From assembly GCF_924101635.2 (NCBI RefSeq), contig NZ_CAKMAA020000062.1, forward strand, positions 1-64,000: a stretch of DNA of 64,000 nt, read 5' to 3'. Position numbers and translations under genes: made by a program. The notes below the pieces were generated by a model. That model had not been told where the DNA came from. It did no database searches and saw only the letters and a program-made list of their open reading frames with translations. Source of the stretch: Candidatus Nitrotoga sp. HW29 (GTDB lineage: Bacteria > Pseudomonadota > Gammaproteobacteria > Burkholderiales > Gallionellaceae). Below, piece after piece: positions 8,552 through 17,327 of the stretch. Positions within the stretch are counted from its first letter, which is position 1. The number at the start of each line of letters is the position of its first letter.

Positions 8552-9904
8552 TCAGTTTAAGTCGACTTCGTCGTCCAACCGATAAAGATTGTAACGCGCC
8601 TTGTAGAAACTCGGATCGAGTTGCAGTGCAATAGTGAATTCCCGCCGTGCTTCATCATTGCGGCGGGCTAGCATGTACGCATAACCAAGGTTGTTATGTA
8701 CGCGCGCCTTGCCAGGGGACTTTATCGCGGTATCTTCCCACAGGCGGATCTCGCTAGCATAGTCCTGGTTTCGCAGAACGGTAAGGGAAACCGAGCCTAG
8801 CAAAAGTAGCGCAACAACAGCTTGCGTTCTTACTCCGTTCGTCCACAACCTCAGCTCGATACACAAAGCGAGAGAAAGTGGCCATCCGGCCAGATACATT
8901 TGTCGGTCGTTGGCGATATCGATACGCGGCAGAAACAGATGTAACGGGATCAATTGCAACATCGCCCACGCCAAGGCGAAACTGATCCACGGACGTTCAC
9001 GCCAGCAGGCTACCATGATCACAAATAGCGCAAGAAAAAAGACCAGTGACAGCAAAATGACGGAAAAATCGTTTTGCAATGGCAAATCCGGATCAATGTT
9101 CAGCCATAACGGTAAAGCCCATTGCCGCATCAGGTAGGGGAAGGCAGCAATTTGATTTGCGATGTTGCCTTGCAGGGAGTTGAGCTGGGCACTGCGTTCC
9201 ATATGCGATAGGTAGCTGTCGCTAAACAGAAAAATCAGTGCGCCCAGAATCAACACCAGCCAGCTCGGCCATTGCGGCGTCAGGGCGCGTTTCCATTTGC
9301 CGCCACAAGCATATTCCCACAACAACAACGCCAACGGAAACGTCACGGCGGTTTCTTTAACACCCAAGGCAATGACGAAGAACAACGGCGTCAGTCCATA
9401 CACTTTGACGCTGTTTTGCTGCGTGCGTCCGCTGATATAAGTGAGCAGGCCTGCCAAATAGAACAACGCCATCAATGAAGTGGAACGACCACATATATAG
9501 GTGACGGCCTCGGTATAGACGGGGTGGGCGGCGAAAAGCAATGCGACGAAAATGGGAACTTGCCGGAGTTTATCCTGCTGCCATTGTTGCTGCACAAAGG
9601 CCTGCGCCAATCTGTAGACCAGGTAAGCATTTGTCAGATGGATTAACAGGTTGGTGAGATGAAAGCCAATCACACCGGTGCCCATGGTCCAGTTGAGTGT
9701 GTAGCTGAACTTGAGCAGGGGTCGAATGCCGTTGGATAAGCCTTCTGCCCAGCCTGCCCAGGAGTGTACGCTTGGATTGTTGACGATGACGTTATAGTCA
9801 TCGAACTGGAATGTGCCGCTAAGTGCATTCGCATAGCAGATTAATACTGCCAGTATGAGGCACAGCAGTACGCCGAAGTGCGTTTCAGGGAGCCGCGCGG
9901 GCAT
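8552..9904 (-). CDS. TMTC-like multipass membrane protein with C-terminal TPR
   Basis: A 450-aa integral membrane protein with about nine or ten hydrophobic segments over residues 8-370. The early DDYNVIVNNPSVH loop and RPLLKFSY segment are features of the TMTC/PMT-like GT-C glycosyltransferase group. The C-terminal 70 residues are soluble and TPR-like (ARVHNNLGYAYMLARRNDEA, REFTIALQLDPS). GT-C proteins of this kind transfer sugars from lipid carriers on the outer face of the inner membrane, but the substrate here is unknown. It overlaps the carboxypeptidase gene upstream by 20 bases, so the two are co-transcribed. Confidence 0.75.
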   Translation of the reverse strand: MPARLPETHFGVLLCLILAVLICYANALSGTFQFDDYNVIVNNPSVHSWAGWAEGLSNGIRPLLKFSYTLNWTMGTGVIGFHLTNLLIHLTNAYLVYRLAQAFVQQQWQQDKLRQVPIFVALLFAAHPVYTEAVTYICGRSTSLMALFYLAGLLTYISGRTQQNSVKVYGLTPLFFVIALGVKETAVTFPLALLLWEYACGGKWKRALTPQWPSWLVLILGALIFLFSDSYLSHMERSAQLNSLQGNIANQIAAFPYLMRQWALPLWLNIDPDLPLQNDFSVILLSLVFFLALFVIMVACWRERPWISFALAWAMLQLIPLHLFLPRIDIANDRQMYLAGWPLSLALCIELRLWTNGVRTQAVVALLLLGSVSLTVLRNQDYASEIRLWEDTAIKSPGKARVHNNLGYAYMLARRNDEARREFTIALQLDPSFYKARYNLYRLDDEVDLN

Positions 9905-10682
9905 GATCGAAAGCGAGATCGAGGATGTCTACAGCGTCCCACCAACGGTCTTTGCCATGCAACATCACGAGCAGTACTTCGTGGCCACTCCGTTTGGCAA
10001 AAGCTACGAGACACTTGCCGGCATTGGGTGTGTAACCCGTCTTGAGACCGATTGCGCCATCGTAGCGGCCAATCAGCGCGTTCTTATTTGCCAGCGTGTA
10101 ACGCTTTTTGCCGTCTAAGGTAGCAATCTGCAAGTTTTTTTGCGAGGTAATTTCGAGCAATGATGGGTATTTGAGTAACTCATGCGCCAACCGCGCAAGA
10201 TCATGTGCGCTGAAATAATGTTGGGTGGCATCGTGCCCGCAGGCGTTGGTGAAATGCGTGTCGCGCATACCAAGCTCTTTTACACGACGATTCATTTGAG
10301 CCACAAAGCGTGATTCACTTCCGCCCAAGTGATCGGCCAGCGCATGGCAAGCGTCATTGGACGACGCGATCATCGTGGCGGCAAGTAGGTCTTGCACACG
10401 GAAGCGTTCGCCAGCTTTAAGCACAATACGCGAACCCGTCTCAAGTGTAGCTGCCAAACTGATCGATGCCGCTTCTTGTAATTGTCCTTGTTCAAAAACC
10501 AGCAGCGCGGTCATCAACTTGGTCAAGCTGGCAGGCGGCAAGCGGTCATTGGGACGATGTTCCCAAACGGATACACCATCCACTTCGACGAGATAGGCGC
10601 TAGCGGCCCGTGGAAAAGGATCGGGCTGCGCCTGTGCAGCCATGATGTGGCACCACAGTAGCAGCCCAACCCAATATTTCAT
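9885..10682 (-). CDS. dacA: D-alanyl-D-alanine carboxypeptidase (DacA/PBP5 family)
   Basis: Trims the terminal D-Ala from peptidoglycan pentapeptides in the periplasm. A signal peptide covers residues 1-19 (cleavage near AAQAQ). The penicillin-binding motifs are complete: SLTK with nucleophile Ser52 and Lys55, SSN at 107-109, and KTG at 214-216 (GLKTGYTPNAGKC). At 265 aa it is shorter than PBP5 (about 400 aa) because it lacks the C-terminal beta-sandwich and membrane amphipathic helix, so it may be soluble. Located in an apparent DUF3617-dac-TMTC operon. Confidence 0.88.
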   Translation of the reverse strand: MKYWVGLLLWCHIMAAQAQPDPFPRAASAYLVEVDGVSVWEHRPNDRLPPASLTKLMTALLVFEQGQLQEAASISLAATLETGSRIVLKAGERFRVQDLLAATMIASSNDACHALADHLGGSESRFVAQMNRRVKELGMRDTHFTNACGHDATQHYFSAHDLARLAHELLKYPSLLEITSQKNLQIATLDGKKRYTLANKNALIGRYDGAIGLKTGYTPNAGKCLVAFAKRSGHEVLLVMLHGKDRWWDAVDILDLAFDHARAAP

Positions 10683-10685
10683 GCT

Positions 10686-11681
10686 TTAAAAGCCAAACAT
10701 ACCCTTCAGTTTCTTGATTCCTTCCAGCATATCGTTCGCCGGATTATTTGCAGCAGGCTTGTCGTTAGCTGGGTTGTCTGCAGAAGATTTGCTCAAGTTA
10801 TGGGAAGCATCCGCTTCACTTGGCTTATTGTTATCCACAACGTCTTCCATACCGCTCATGCATAATCGAATGCTCTCAGCACTGGTCTTGCCAGTGTAGC
10901 TGCGGCCTTCGCATTCTTTGCGGCGTTTCTCTTCGCGATAAACCTTGGCTTCTGCCGGACAGTATGCAGATAACTGCTGGTAATTATTGCCGTTGAGTCC
11001 CTTGCAAATTGACTTGGTGGTGGCAGCCATATCCAGCTTGCACTCTTTGGCGATGGAAACACTTTTTGGTTGTTGATCATGCTGAAGTAGCAGAGCATAG
11101 ATTTGCGCATCTTTGGACGCATCCTTGCGCACGTTATCGCACAATTTTTTGCGCTGATCGGCGCAATTGGAAAAGATATGATTCGCACTGCCAATCCAAA
11201 CAGCCGTGCTATCGTAAGCTGAAGTGTCGCACATTTGCGCTTTTACTTTGGCAAGCGTCTCTTCCGAATCGCAAGCGCCTCCAATGCGCTTGCCGTTGAA
11301 AGCCATGTTCATGTTAACGTCCTGCCCTTCTGCTTTACCTGATAGCTGCATCTTGCCTGCGTAGCCATTGGAAGTGGCAGTTTGCTCGCCAACACCTGTC
11401 ACTATCTCCCCGTCATGGTTACAACGCGCTTTCCACGAGACTTTATTGCCGACGGTTTTAATGTCGGACATCTGGCAATTTTTGTCGCCGGAAGTCTTTC
11501 TAGGATCATTTTCGCCGCCTTTGGCTATACACACCTTCGTCGTCGTGGCGGGCATCGCAAAAGGCATGCCGGGAATTTCCATCCTGGAAGAGATTTCCCA
11601 GTATTCACCAGGAGCGGCATAGGCTACGGCACCTAACATACTGATCATCATGACTAGAATGGCGGTAAAATATTTGTTCAT
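10686..11681 (-). CDS. DUF3617 family periplasmic protein with extended C-terminus
   Basis: Signal peptide at 1-22 (MLGAVAYAAPGEYWE). Residues 23-150 match the DUF3617 layout: GEYWEISSRMEIPGMP, a TTTKVCIAKG strand, then a paired-cysteine beta-rich domain. DUF3617 proteins are usually around 150-180 aa. This one has about 170 further residues with many cysteines (around 145-275) and a low-complexity tail containing NPANDKPAANNPANDM. Function unknown. It is the first of three tightly spaced leftward genes with the carboxypeptidase 3 bases downstream, suggesting an envelope role. Confidence 0.8.
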   Translation of the reverse strand: MNKYFTAILVMMISMLGAVAYAAPGEYWEISSRMEIPGMPFAMPATTTKVCIAKGGENDPRKTSGDKNCQMSDIKTVGNKVSWKARCNHDGEIVTGVGEQTATSNGYAGKMQLSGKAEGQDVNMNMAFNGKRIGGACDSEETLAKVKAQMCDTSAYDSTAVWIGSANHIFSNCADQRKKLCDNVRKDASKDAQIYALLLQHDQQPKSVSIAKECKLDMAATTKSICKGLNGNNYQQLSAYCPAEAKVYREEKRRKECEGRSYTGKTSAESIRLCMSGMEDVVDNNKPSEADASHNLSKSSADNPANDKPAANNPANDMLEGIKKLKGMFGF

Positions 11682-12029
11682 GATCGTTCCATAAAATTGA
11701 TTGGTTACTGAAAGATTATAAATCCAAGCCCAACTGCGCGTTAAATTTTACCCGCTCTCAACTTACTCCATGAACCCAAATTCAAAGTACAACGGCTAAA
11801 GGAAGCTTACTATAGCGCATCGCTTTTTCGGGGAATATTTTTTCCATTTGCAAAAATTGGACTTCCGGAAGAGGATGTCCATGAGTTAAACGAATAGCGT
11901 TTTGCCGATGTTCATCCATAGCAACCTCCGGCAGAAAAACAGGGATATTGTTAAAACCGCTCTCTGCCAGCACCCTTCATTGCCTGGGGTTCTGAATCTA
12001 TCATGGCTTTCAACGATTCGCCCTTTTGT
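11682..12029. other. Intergenic region with one doubtful small frame
   Basis: About 350 bases between gpsA and the DUF3617 gene. A minus-strand frame at 11782-11973 could encode 63 residues from a GTG start (sequence including EHRQNAIRLTHGHPLPEV and EKIFPEKAMRYSKLPLAVV). The composition is protein-like, and it may be a remnant, because a second frame just upstream (LKAMIDSEPQAMKGAG) also looks coding. I recognise no family and see no good ribosome binding site. Confidence 0.3.
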
Positions 12030-13034
12030 TTAACCAGTCTGCAGTGGGTTAAATTCAGCGTTGGGCGCACGGTTAAGTAATGCCTCAACCGCACTCGCTG
12101 CCGCAACCTGCTCATACAATACGCTGTACACCGCCGCACAGATCGGCATGTCTACGCCCAAGCGTTGCGCCAAGTGGTGCACTTCTCGCACGGTATAGAC
12201 TCCCTCCGCTACGTGACCCAGTTGACTCAGAATGTCCGGCAATGCCTGCTGTTGTGCCAGCAAGATGCCCACCTGCCGGTTACGGGATAAATCTCCGGTA
12301 CAAGTCAAGATCAAATCACCGGCGCCAGACAATCCACTCAAGGTTTCTGCCCGTACACCCATTTTCAATCCCAATCTGGTCATTTCCGCCAGGCCGCGCG
12401 TAATCAAACCGGCACGTGCATTTTGCCCGTAACCCATGCCTTCGGCGATACCAGCGGCAATAGCCAGCACATTCTTGACGGCCCCCCCCACCTCTACACC
12501 TGTCACATCGGTACTCGAGTAGATACGTAAGGACGAATGGTGCAAGGATTGCGCCACCTGCTTGGCAAACTCCCCATCACTAGACGCCAAAATCAGAGCT
12601 GTGGGAAGGCCGCGCGCCACTTCCAAAGCGAAACTCGGCCCGGACAGCACGCCACAGGGAAAATTTTGCGGTAAGACTTCTGCGGCCACTTGATGCGGCA
12701 GCCGGGTGGTACCTGCCTCGAAACCTTTGCACGCCCAAATTACCGGAATCGGTCTGGAAATTGTCACGATCTGCTGTAACGTGGCACGCAGTGCAGCAAT
12801 GGGTACCGCAATCAATATTAATTCTGCACTTGTAAACGCGGCATGCAAATCGGCAGTAAGACTCAATTCCTGTGGCAATGGAATTTCCGGCAGATAACGC
12901 TGATTGTAGCCGGTGGCACGCATTGCTTCGATTTGCGCCACATCGTACGCCCACAAGGTAACGTGATGACGCGCAGACAAATTAATAGCCAGCGCACTGC
13001 CCCATGCGCCAGCACCCAGTATAGTAATATTCAT
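12030..13034 (-). CDS. gpsA: Glycerol-3-phosphate dehydrogenase [NAD(P)+] GpsA
   Basis: Makes sn-glycerol 3-phosphate for phospholipid synthesis. I chose the ATG at 13034 because the Rossmann motif GAGAWGSALA then starts at residue 7, as in the family; a longer frame upstream lacks homology. Further signatures are the CKGFE segment, GPSFALEVARGLPTA, the catalytic-lysine region VGGAVKNVLAIAAGIAEG, and LSGAGDLILTCTGDLSRNR. Length 334 aa is normal. It ends the yibN-grxC-secB-SH3-gpsA run, 20 bases after the SH3 gene. Confidence 0.95.
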   Translation of the reverse strand: MNITILGAGAWGSALAINLSARHHVTLWAYDVAQIEAMRATGYNQRYLPEIPLPQELSLTADLHAAFTSAELILIAVPIAALRATLQQIVTISRPIPVIWACKGFEAGTTRLPHQVAAEVLPQNFPCGVLSGPSFALEVARGLPTALILASSDGEFAKQVAQSLHHSSLRIYSSTDVTGVEVGGAVKNVLAIAAGIAEGMGYGQNARAGLITRGLAEMTRLGLKMGVRAETLSGLSGAGDLILTCTGDLSRNRQVGILLAQQQALPDILSQLGHVAEGVYTVREVHHLAQRLGVDMPICAAVYSVLYEQVAAASAVEALLNRAPNAEFNPLQTG

Positions 13035-13054
13035 CTTAATAAAAAGGCGGTTGA

Positions 13055-13501
13055 CTAATCGCCCCACACTTCGGTTGCCCTCACATAGCCCATCATGCCA
13101 TCCGAATGACGTACTTTGATCCAACCATTACCTAAGCTTTCCAACCATTCCAGCGCTACTTGCTGACGGGTATTGAACACTACCGGTGCATCCGTCTTTG
13201 CCGACTGATACACCGTGGCAAGTGGTGTGATCACTGCCACAAAGCGCTTGCTGTTTAAGGCTTGTTTTTCTATCCAAGCCAAGCTACCGGAGCTATCACG
13301 TACTTTAACCCAATCATCCAGGCTAACGACCTGCTCCAGCGGCAAGTACCGGTTAACCACAAATATTTTTTTTGCTTTAAGCGAGGGCGCATCATAAAGA
13401 ATTGCGGAACTGGCCGCGACAGACGCATAGTTCAGCGCACGTGCTGAACCTGCTGCTGTAACTAAAACAGCAAACAGGATTAAAGCGACGGATAATTTCA
13501 T
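13055..13501 (-). CDS. Secreted SH3-domain protein between secB and gpsA
   Basis: Signal peptide at 1-22 (ALILFAVLVTAAGSARA), then two SH3b-like repeats, about 25-80 (ILYDAPSLKAKKIFVV...WVKVRDSSGSLAWI) and 88-145 (TVYQSAKTDAPVVF...WIKVRHSDGMMGYV). Bacterial SH3b domains usually bind peptidoglycan or protein partners. I prefer the ATG at 13501 over the upstream TTG at 13507. The start lies immediately after the secB stop, so translation is coupled. In enterics secB is followed directly by gpsA; here this gene is inserted between. Exact role unknown. Confidence 0.85.
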   Translation of the reverse strand: MKLSVALILFAVLVTAAGSARALNYASVAASSAILYDAPSLKAKKIFVVNRYLPLEQVVSLDDWVKVRDSSGSLAWIEKQALNSKRFVAVITPLATVYQSAKTDAPVVFNTRQQVALEWLESLGNGWIKVRHSDGMMGYVRATEVWGD

Positions 13502-13503
13502 TT

Positions 13504-13980
13504 TCAATGCTGGGTATTCGTTGCAGCCTGTGCCAGCTGCTGTTTCTGCTGCTGGTATAACGCTTCGAAATTGATCGGATTGAGCAACACGGGAGTGAAC
13601 CCGGCGTGAATCGCCATGCTCGAGACCACTTCCCGAAGATAGGGATAAAGAATATTAGGGCAGACGATCGCCAGTACCGACTCCAACTCATCCGGCGGCA
13701 AATTACGCACTTGGAAAATACCGGCCTGTTTGGCTTCAATCAGGAACATCACTTTGTCTTTTTCCGGTAACTTGGCGGTCACTGTAACCGTGACGGTCAC
13801 TTCATATAGCCCCTCTTCCATAGAATGGCTCTGAGTATTTAATTGCAGCTCAATATTCGGATTCTCGCGTTCCAAAAAAATGCTCGGCGCATTAGGGCTT
13901 TCCAGCGACAGATCTTTCACATACAGTTTCTCGATATTGAATTGCGGTTGTTGCTGTTCGGATGCGGCTGCTTCACTCAT
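13504..13980 (-). CDS. secB: Protein-export chaperone SecB
   Basis: Cytosolic homotetrameric chaperone that holds preproteins unfolded and hands them to SecA. Signatures: FNIEKLYVKDLSLESPNAP at residues 14-32, VTVTVTAKLPEKDKVMFLIEAKQAGIF in the middle, and the ILYPYLREVVSSMAIHAGFTPVLLNPINFEALY C-terminal half. Length 158 aa. A T-rich, A/T spacer of about 22 bases separates it from grxC. Linkage with grxC and gpsA is the conserved proteobacterial arrangement. Confidence 0.97.
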   Translation of the reverse strand: MSEAAASEQQQPQFNIEKLYVKDLSLESPNAPSIFLERENPNIELQLNTQSHSMEEGLYEVTVTVTVTAKLPEKDKVMFLIEAKQAGIFQVRNLPPDELESVLAIVCPNILYPYLREVVSSMAIHAGFTPVLLNPINFEALYQQQKQQLAQAATNTQH

Positions 13981-14002
13981 TATATTTACCCTTCGTTTTA
14001 AA

Positions 14003-14260
14003 TTAACTACTCAATAACTGACTTAATTCGCCACTATGTTCCAACGCCACCAAATTATCGTAGGTACCAACAAAGCGAGTACCTATATAAATTTGCGGCA
14101 CGGTGCGCGCCCCGGTAATCTCCATCATTAGCAGACGTTGCTCCGGTTCCAAATCCACACGTATTTTTTCGATTTCCGTTACACCCCGAGCGCGTAACAG
14201 CCGCTCGGCCATCACGCAATACGGACATACTGCGGTGCAATACATTAATATCTTGGGCAT
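14003..14260 (-). CDS. grxC: Glutaredoxin 3 GrxC
   Basis: Dithiol glutaredoxin. I chose the ATG at 14260, giving MPKILMYCTAVCPYC with the CPYC active site at residues 12-15 and a total of 85 aa, the usual length. The cis-Pro motif RTVPQIYI and the GSH-binding GTYDNLVALE are present. It reduces protein disulfides and mixed disulfides using glutathione. It lies 2 bases after the rhodanese gene and 22 before secB, within one operon. Confidence 0.96.
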   Translation of the reverse strand: MPKILMYCTAVCPYCVMAERLLRARGVTEIEKIRVDLEPEQRLLMMEITGARTVPQIYIGTRFVGTYDNLVALEHSGELSQLLSS

Positions 14261-14262
14261 CG

Positions 14263-14673
14263 CTATTTTTGCAATGGCAAGCCAGCCTTTTGCCAAGCTG
14301 ACACGCCACCCACCAAATTATACGCCAACTCAAATCCATGCTTGTTCAGCAACACACATGCCGCAGACGAGCGTAGACCACTGCTATCCATCACTACAAT
14401 AGGTTGCGTACGATAGCGTTCCAATTCTCCGATGCTCTCGTCAAGCTTGCCAAACGGTATTTGTTTTGCATTCAGAACATGCCCGGTATTAAATTCTGCC
14501 GCTTCACGCACATCCAGAACCAATGCATTTTTGTAGTTGATCAGTTGCAGCGCGGCAGCACTGCTGACTTCTTTTACCCCGCGTATGCTGTTGCCAATAA
14601 ACGACCATAACAACATCAATCCGCTACTTACTGCCACTAAAATCATCCAGATATTATCTTGCATGAACTGCAT
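14263..14673 (-). CDS. yibN: Membrane-anchored rhodanese-like protein (YibN type)
   Basis: One N-terminal transmembrane helix (about residues 8-28), then a rhodanese fold (VLDVREAAEFNTGHVLNAKQIP). The active-site loop reads VVMDSSGLRSSAA: Asp stands where catalytic rhodaneses have Cys, as I recall is also so in E. coli YibN, so sulfurtransferase activity is unlikely. I chose the ATG at 14673 because GAGGAG lies 7 bases upstream. The gene overlaps the end of the oligosaccharyltransferase gene by 20 bases. YibN in E. coli has been linked to membrane-protein insertion, which would suit its place next to secB. Confidence 0.88.
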   Translation of the reverse strand: MQFMQDNIWMILVAVSSGLMLLWSFIGNSIRGVKEVSSAAALQLINYKNALVLDVREAAEFNTGHVLNAKQIPFGKLDESIGELERYRTQPIVVMDSSGLRSSAACVLLNKHGFELAYNLVGGVSAWQKAGLPLQK

Positions 14674-16408
14674 GCCGCCGCTCCTCGTATTTTTGGAGGG
14701 CAAATTCTAGCAGAGCAGCGAAGTTCTCGGGGTTTTTCCGTGCCAACATACTCAATTCCTTACGCGCTGTCTGGAAATCATCGGGATATGACCAGATAGC
14801 ACGTTCCATCTGCAATTGTGCCGCCGCCTGCTCACCGGACAGTGCCATCAGAAATGCCTCGCGGTACGCCACTAGGCTAATCGGTGCAAAAGACATCACT
14901 TTCTCATTCAATAAACGCTTGTCAGCGAAATTGTCGGCATCCACCATGATTTTGCTACTCCTGAACAAATCAAAGTAAGGACGCAGCGGAATTTTTTGCA
15001 CATCTGACGCCATTAGATTCTCTCGCCAAAAAGCCCCGTCTTTACTTACGTTCTGCCCCATTCCTCTTAGCATCTCCAGATGACGGTAGTTCTGCAACAT
15101 ATGCACTACAGAGAATACTCCCAGTAACAATATGACCGCCAACGCCAAACGTCCCATACCGCGTAATTTCAGGCGATAAATGGTGGTATCCAGCATCCCC
15201 AAAGTAAGTGCCGCCACGCCAAGAAAATAGGCATACCATAACGGATATTCCAACAGGCTATGTATAGCCAACACGCCAAGCAAAGCATATCCCCACCAAT
15301 GGTAAACGGTACGCTGTGAACGACCACATTGAATTAGCCACATCGCCAGCATACCCAACAGAATAAACAAGCCAAGCAAGCCCATTTCTGCAGCAATCTG
15401 TAATGCCAATGAATGCGCATTGTTATATAAGCCAACAATATTGGTGTTCTGCAAAACCGGGCCGAATTGAAAATGCTGCCATGCAAACTGGCCAAAACCT
15501 GCCCCCAGCAGAGGAAATCGGGTAAATATCTGCCACCCTTCTTGCCACAAATACAATCGGATGTTACCGCTAGTCCCTTCACCAAACAGACGCCGCATCG
15601 TGGTAATACTGCCGGCTGCGCCTTCTAACCAAGGAATTTGTACCACTGCATGCATCAAACCGAAACCCAACAGCAACAACAGGGTATAGCGCAAAAGAGG
15701 CAAACAAGATTTATCGCTACGCTGCCACAACCAGGCCATGCCCGCCATAAGCAGCAAATACAACCAGACGCTACGCGAGCCGCTCAATACCAGAACGAAT
15801 AGTAACGGTATGGCCAACAGCACAACATACCGTACGCGTAGCAGGCTGCGCATGTACAGCAAACCTAATGAGATTAACCCCAGTGTAATGTAGTTGGCGA
15901 AATGGTTGGGCTGAGCCACATTGCCATACACCGCTACGGAAATCTTGACAGTAACCACCGCATCCAAAAAAGTATGCCAGCGATAATGTTGCAATATACC
16001 GGCCAGCGCATTGAGTTCAGCCCCCACAAGCAGGAATGAAGCCAGCGCTGTCGCCAATGCAGGCAAGCCCAATTCCTCGCGCAGGCACCGACCGAGCATC
16101 ATGAGTAGCGCCGCCCATAGCAAATACAAGGCGAGCAACAAAATCTGATCAAAATAGCTCACCCTGCCCAACACAAATTGCATCATGCCTACCAGCAGCA
16201 ACCCTATAGGCAAAAAAACAATGAGCGGAAGTTCCGGTTGCAGCCAATAACGTTTGGTCACCAGCAGAGGCATGGCACATAGGCCAAGAACAGCGGCACT
16301 CCATTCCTGATAGAACGTAGTGAGCGGATAAGCATGGTAATAATACAAAAACGGCAAAACCCACATTAACCCGACGAATGTCAGGCTAATGTGGGCGATA
16401 CTCGGCAA
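14654..16408 (-). CDS. PglL/WaaL-type O-oligosaccharyltransferase
   Basis: Multipass inner-membrane protein (584 aa, about 11-12 helices) of the Wzy_C superfamily. The central periplasmic loop contains FPLLGAGFGQFAWQHF and NNAHSLALQIAAEMG, the H-containing ligase signature. The C-terminal region (VDADNFADKRLLNEKV, SGEQAAAQLQMERAIWSYP) matches the Wzy_C_2 domain of pilin O-oligosaccharyltransferases. These enzymes move an undecaprenyl-linked glycan onto pilin or other envelope proteins. The start is TTG at 16408, supported by GAGGAG 7 bases upstream; no ATG fits as well. It could alternatively be an O-antigen ligase. Confidence 0.85.
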   Translation of the reverse strand: MPSIAHISLTFVGLMWVLPFLYYYHAYPLTTFYQEWSAAVLGLCAMPLLVTKRYWLQPELPLIVFLPIGLLLVGMMQFVLGRVSYFDQILLLALYLLWAALLMMLGRCLREELGLPALATALASFLLVGAELNALAGILQHYRWHTFLDAVVTVKISVAVYGNVAQPNHFANYITLGLISLGLLYMRSLLRVRYVVLLAIPLLFVLVLSGSRSVWLYLLLMAGMAWLWQRSDKSCLPLLRYTLLLLLGFGLMHAVVQIPWLEGAAGSITTMRRLFGEGTSGNIRLYLWQEGWQIFTRFPLLGAGFGQFAWQHFQFGPVLQNTNIVGLYNNAHSLALQIAAEMGLLGLFILLGMLAMWLIQCGRSQRTVYHWWGYALLGVLAIHSLLEYPLWYAYFLGVAALTLGMLDTTIYRLKLRGMGRLALAVILLLGVFSVVHMLQNYRHLEMLRGMGQNVSKDGAFWRENLMASDVQKIPLRPYFDLFRSSKIMVDADNFADKRLLNEKVMSFAPISLVAYREAFLMALSGEQAAAQLQMERAIWSYPDDFQTARKELSMLARKNPENFAALLEFALQKYEERRHAVHAR

Positions 16409-16448
16409 ACGATCTCCTCATTACGAACAGAATATTAAGAAAGAGAGG

Positions 16449-17315
16449 TTAGGGTTTGATGCGATAAAATCGCGTCTCCAGCGTTTTCCCTTTTACATCT
16501 TCTAAGCGAGTATTCATGGCAAGCCCCAATTTTTCTAATCGGTCATCTGGATGTGGGTGCGTTTTGAACAGCAGCGCCACGCTACCGTCATCTTTGGAAA
16601 AATGACCTATTTGTTGAAGCACTTCGGGCAACGCAAAGGCATCATAACCAGCACGCGCGGCAAGCACCACCGCGATGCGGTCAGCCTCAAACTCGGCGTT
16701 TTGGTCGAGCGAGCGAGCCACAATTTCCGCACCACTACCAATCAGTTTCTGCACTTTGTCATTGCCGCCGACCTGCTTGGAAATTAATTTTCCACCCAAG
16801 TCTACCAGGCTACTTTTCTGTAAAATCTTTAAATGATGCTTACGAATAACATGACCGATTTCGTGCCCCAGCACCCCGGCCAATTCTGCCTCATTTTGCA
16901 ATAGCCTATACAGTCCACGAGTCAAGAAAATATAACCTCCCGGTGCAGCGAAAGCATTGACATCGCTCGATTCAATCACCCCAAAATGCCAAGGCAAATC
17001 AGGGCGCTCGCTTTGATTTGCCACCCAACGCCCGACATTATTAACATATGTCTGCAATTTTTTGTCTTTGACAAGCGCGGATGCACCCAGCAAGTTGCCC
17101 GCAATTTGTCGACCTATTGTAATTTCCTCTTCCTGCGAAGTTCCGACAAGTCCTAACAAAGCACTACTTGTTGCGGCATCCGATTTTTCTTCAATCTTTT
17201 TTTGCACGCCGTCCTTAAGTACTTTCTTGAACTCCTCTTCAAAATCAAAGCCCCAAGTAGTACTGCAAAAAAACGTCAATACCGTGATCGACAAGTATTT
17301 CATTATCGCTTTCAT
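16449..17315 (-). CDS. Periplasmic M48-family metalloprotease
   Basis: Signal peptide at 1-22 (ITVLTFFCSTTWG). The zinc-protease motif HEIGH is at residues 151-155, with the third ligand in EFEADRIAV around 208. This organisation resembles BepA/LoiP-type periplasmic M48 proteases that monitor outer-membrane assembly, but there is no lipobox and no C-terminal TPR array, so it is closer to the LoiP-size class. Length 288 aa. It is third in a tight CHASE2-SH3-M48 run (12 bases after the SH3 gene) and precedes the oligosaccharyltransferase by 40 bases, suggesting an envelope-surveillance unit. Confidence 0.9.
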   Translation of the reverse strand: MKAIMKYLSITVLTFFCSTTWGFDFEEEFKKVLKDGVQKKIEEKSDAATSSALLGLVGTSQEEEITIGRQIAGNLLGASALVKDKKLQTYVNNVGRWVANQSERPDLPWHFGVIESSDVNAFAAPGGYIFLTRGLYRLLQNEAELAGVLGHEIGHVIRKHHLKILQKSSLVDLGGKLISKQVGGNDKVQKLIGSGAEIVARSLDQNAEFEADRIAVVLAARAGYDAFALPEVLQQIGHFSKDDGSVALLFKTHPHPDDRLEKLGLAMNTRLEDVKGKTLETRFYRIKP

Positions 17316-17327
17316 CGGAGCGACCCT

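Noticed and set aside
11782-11973. 63-codon minus-strand frame downstream of gpsA
   Set aside because: GTG start, no good ribosome binding site and no recognised family. It may be a remnant; kept only as a note in the intergenic entry.
14355-14400. Inactive rhodanese as an oddity
   Set aside because: Asp in place of the active Cys is, to my memory, shared with E. coli YibN, so it is a subfamily trait and not a new finding.
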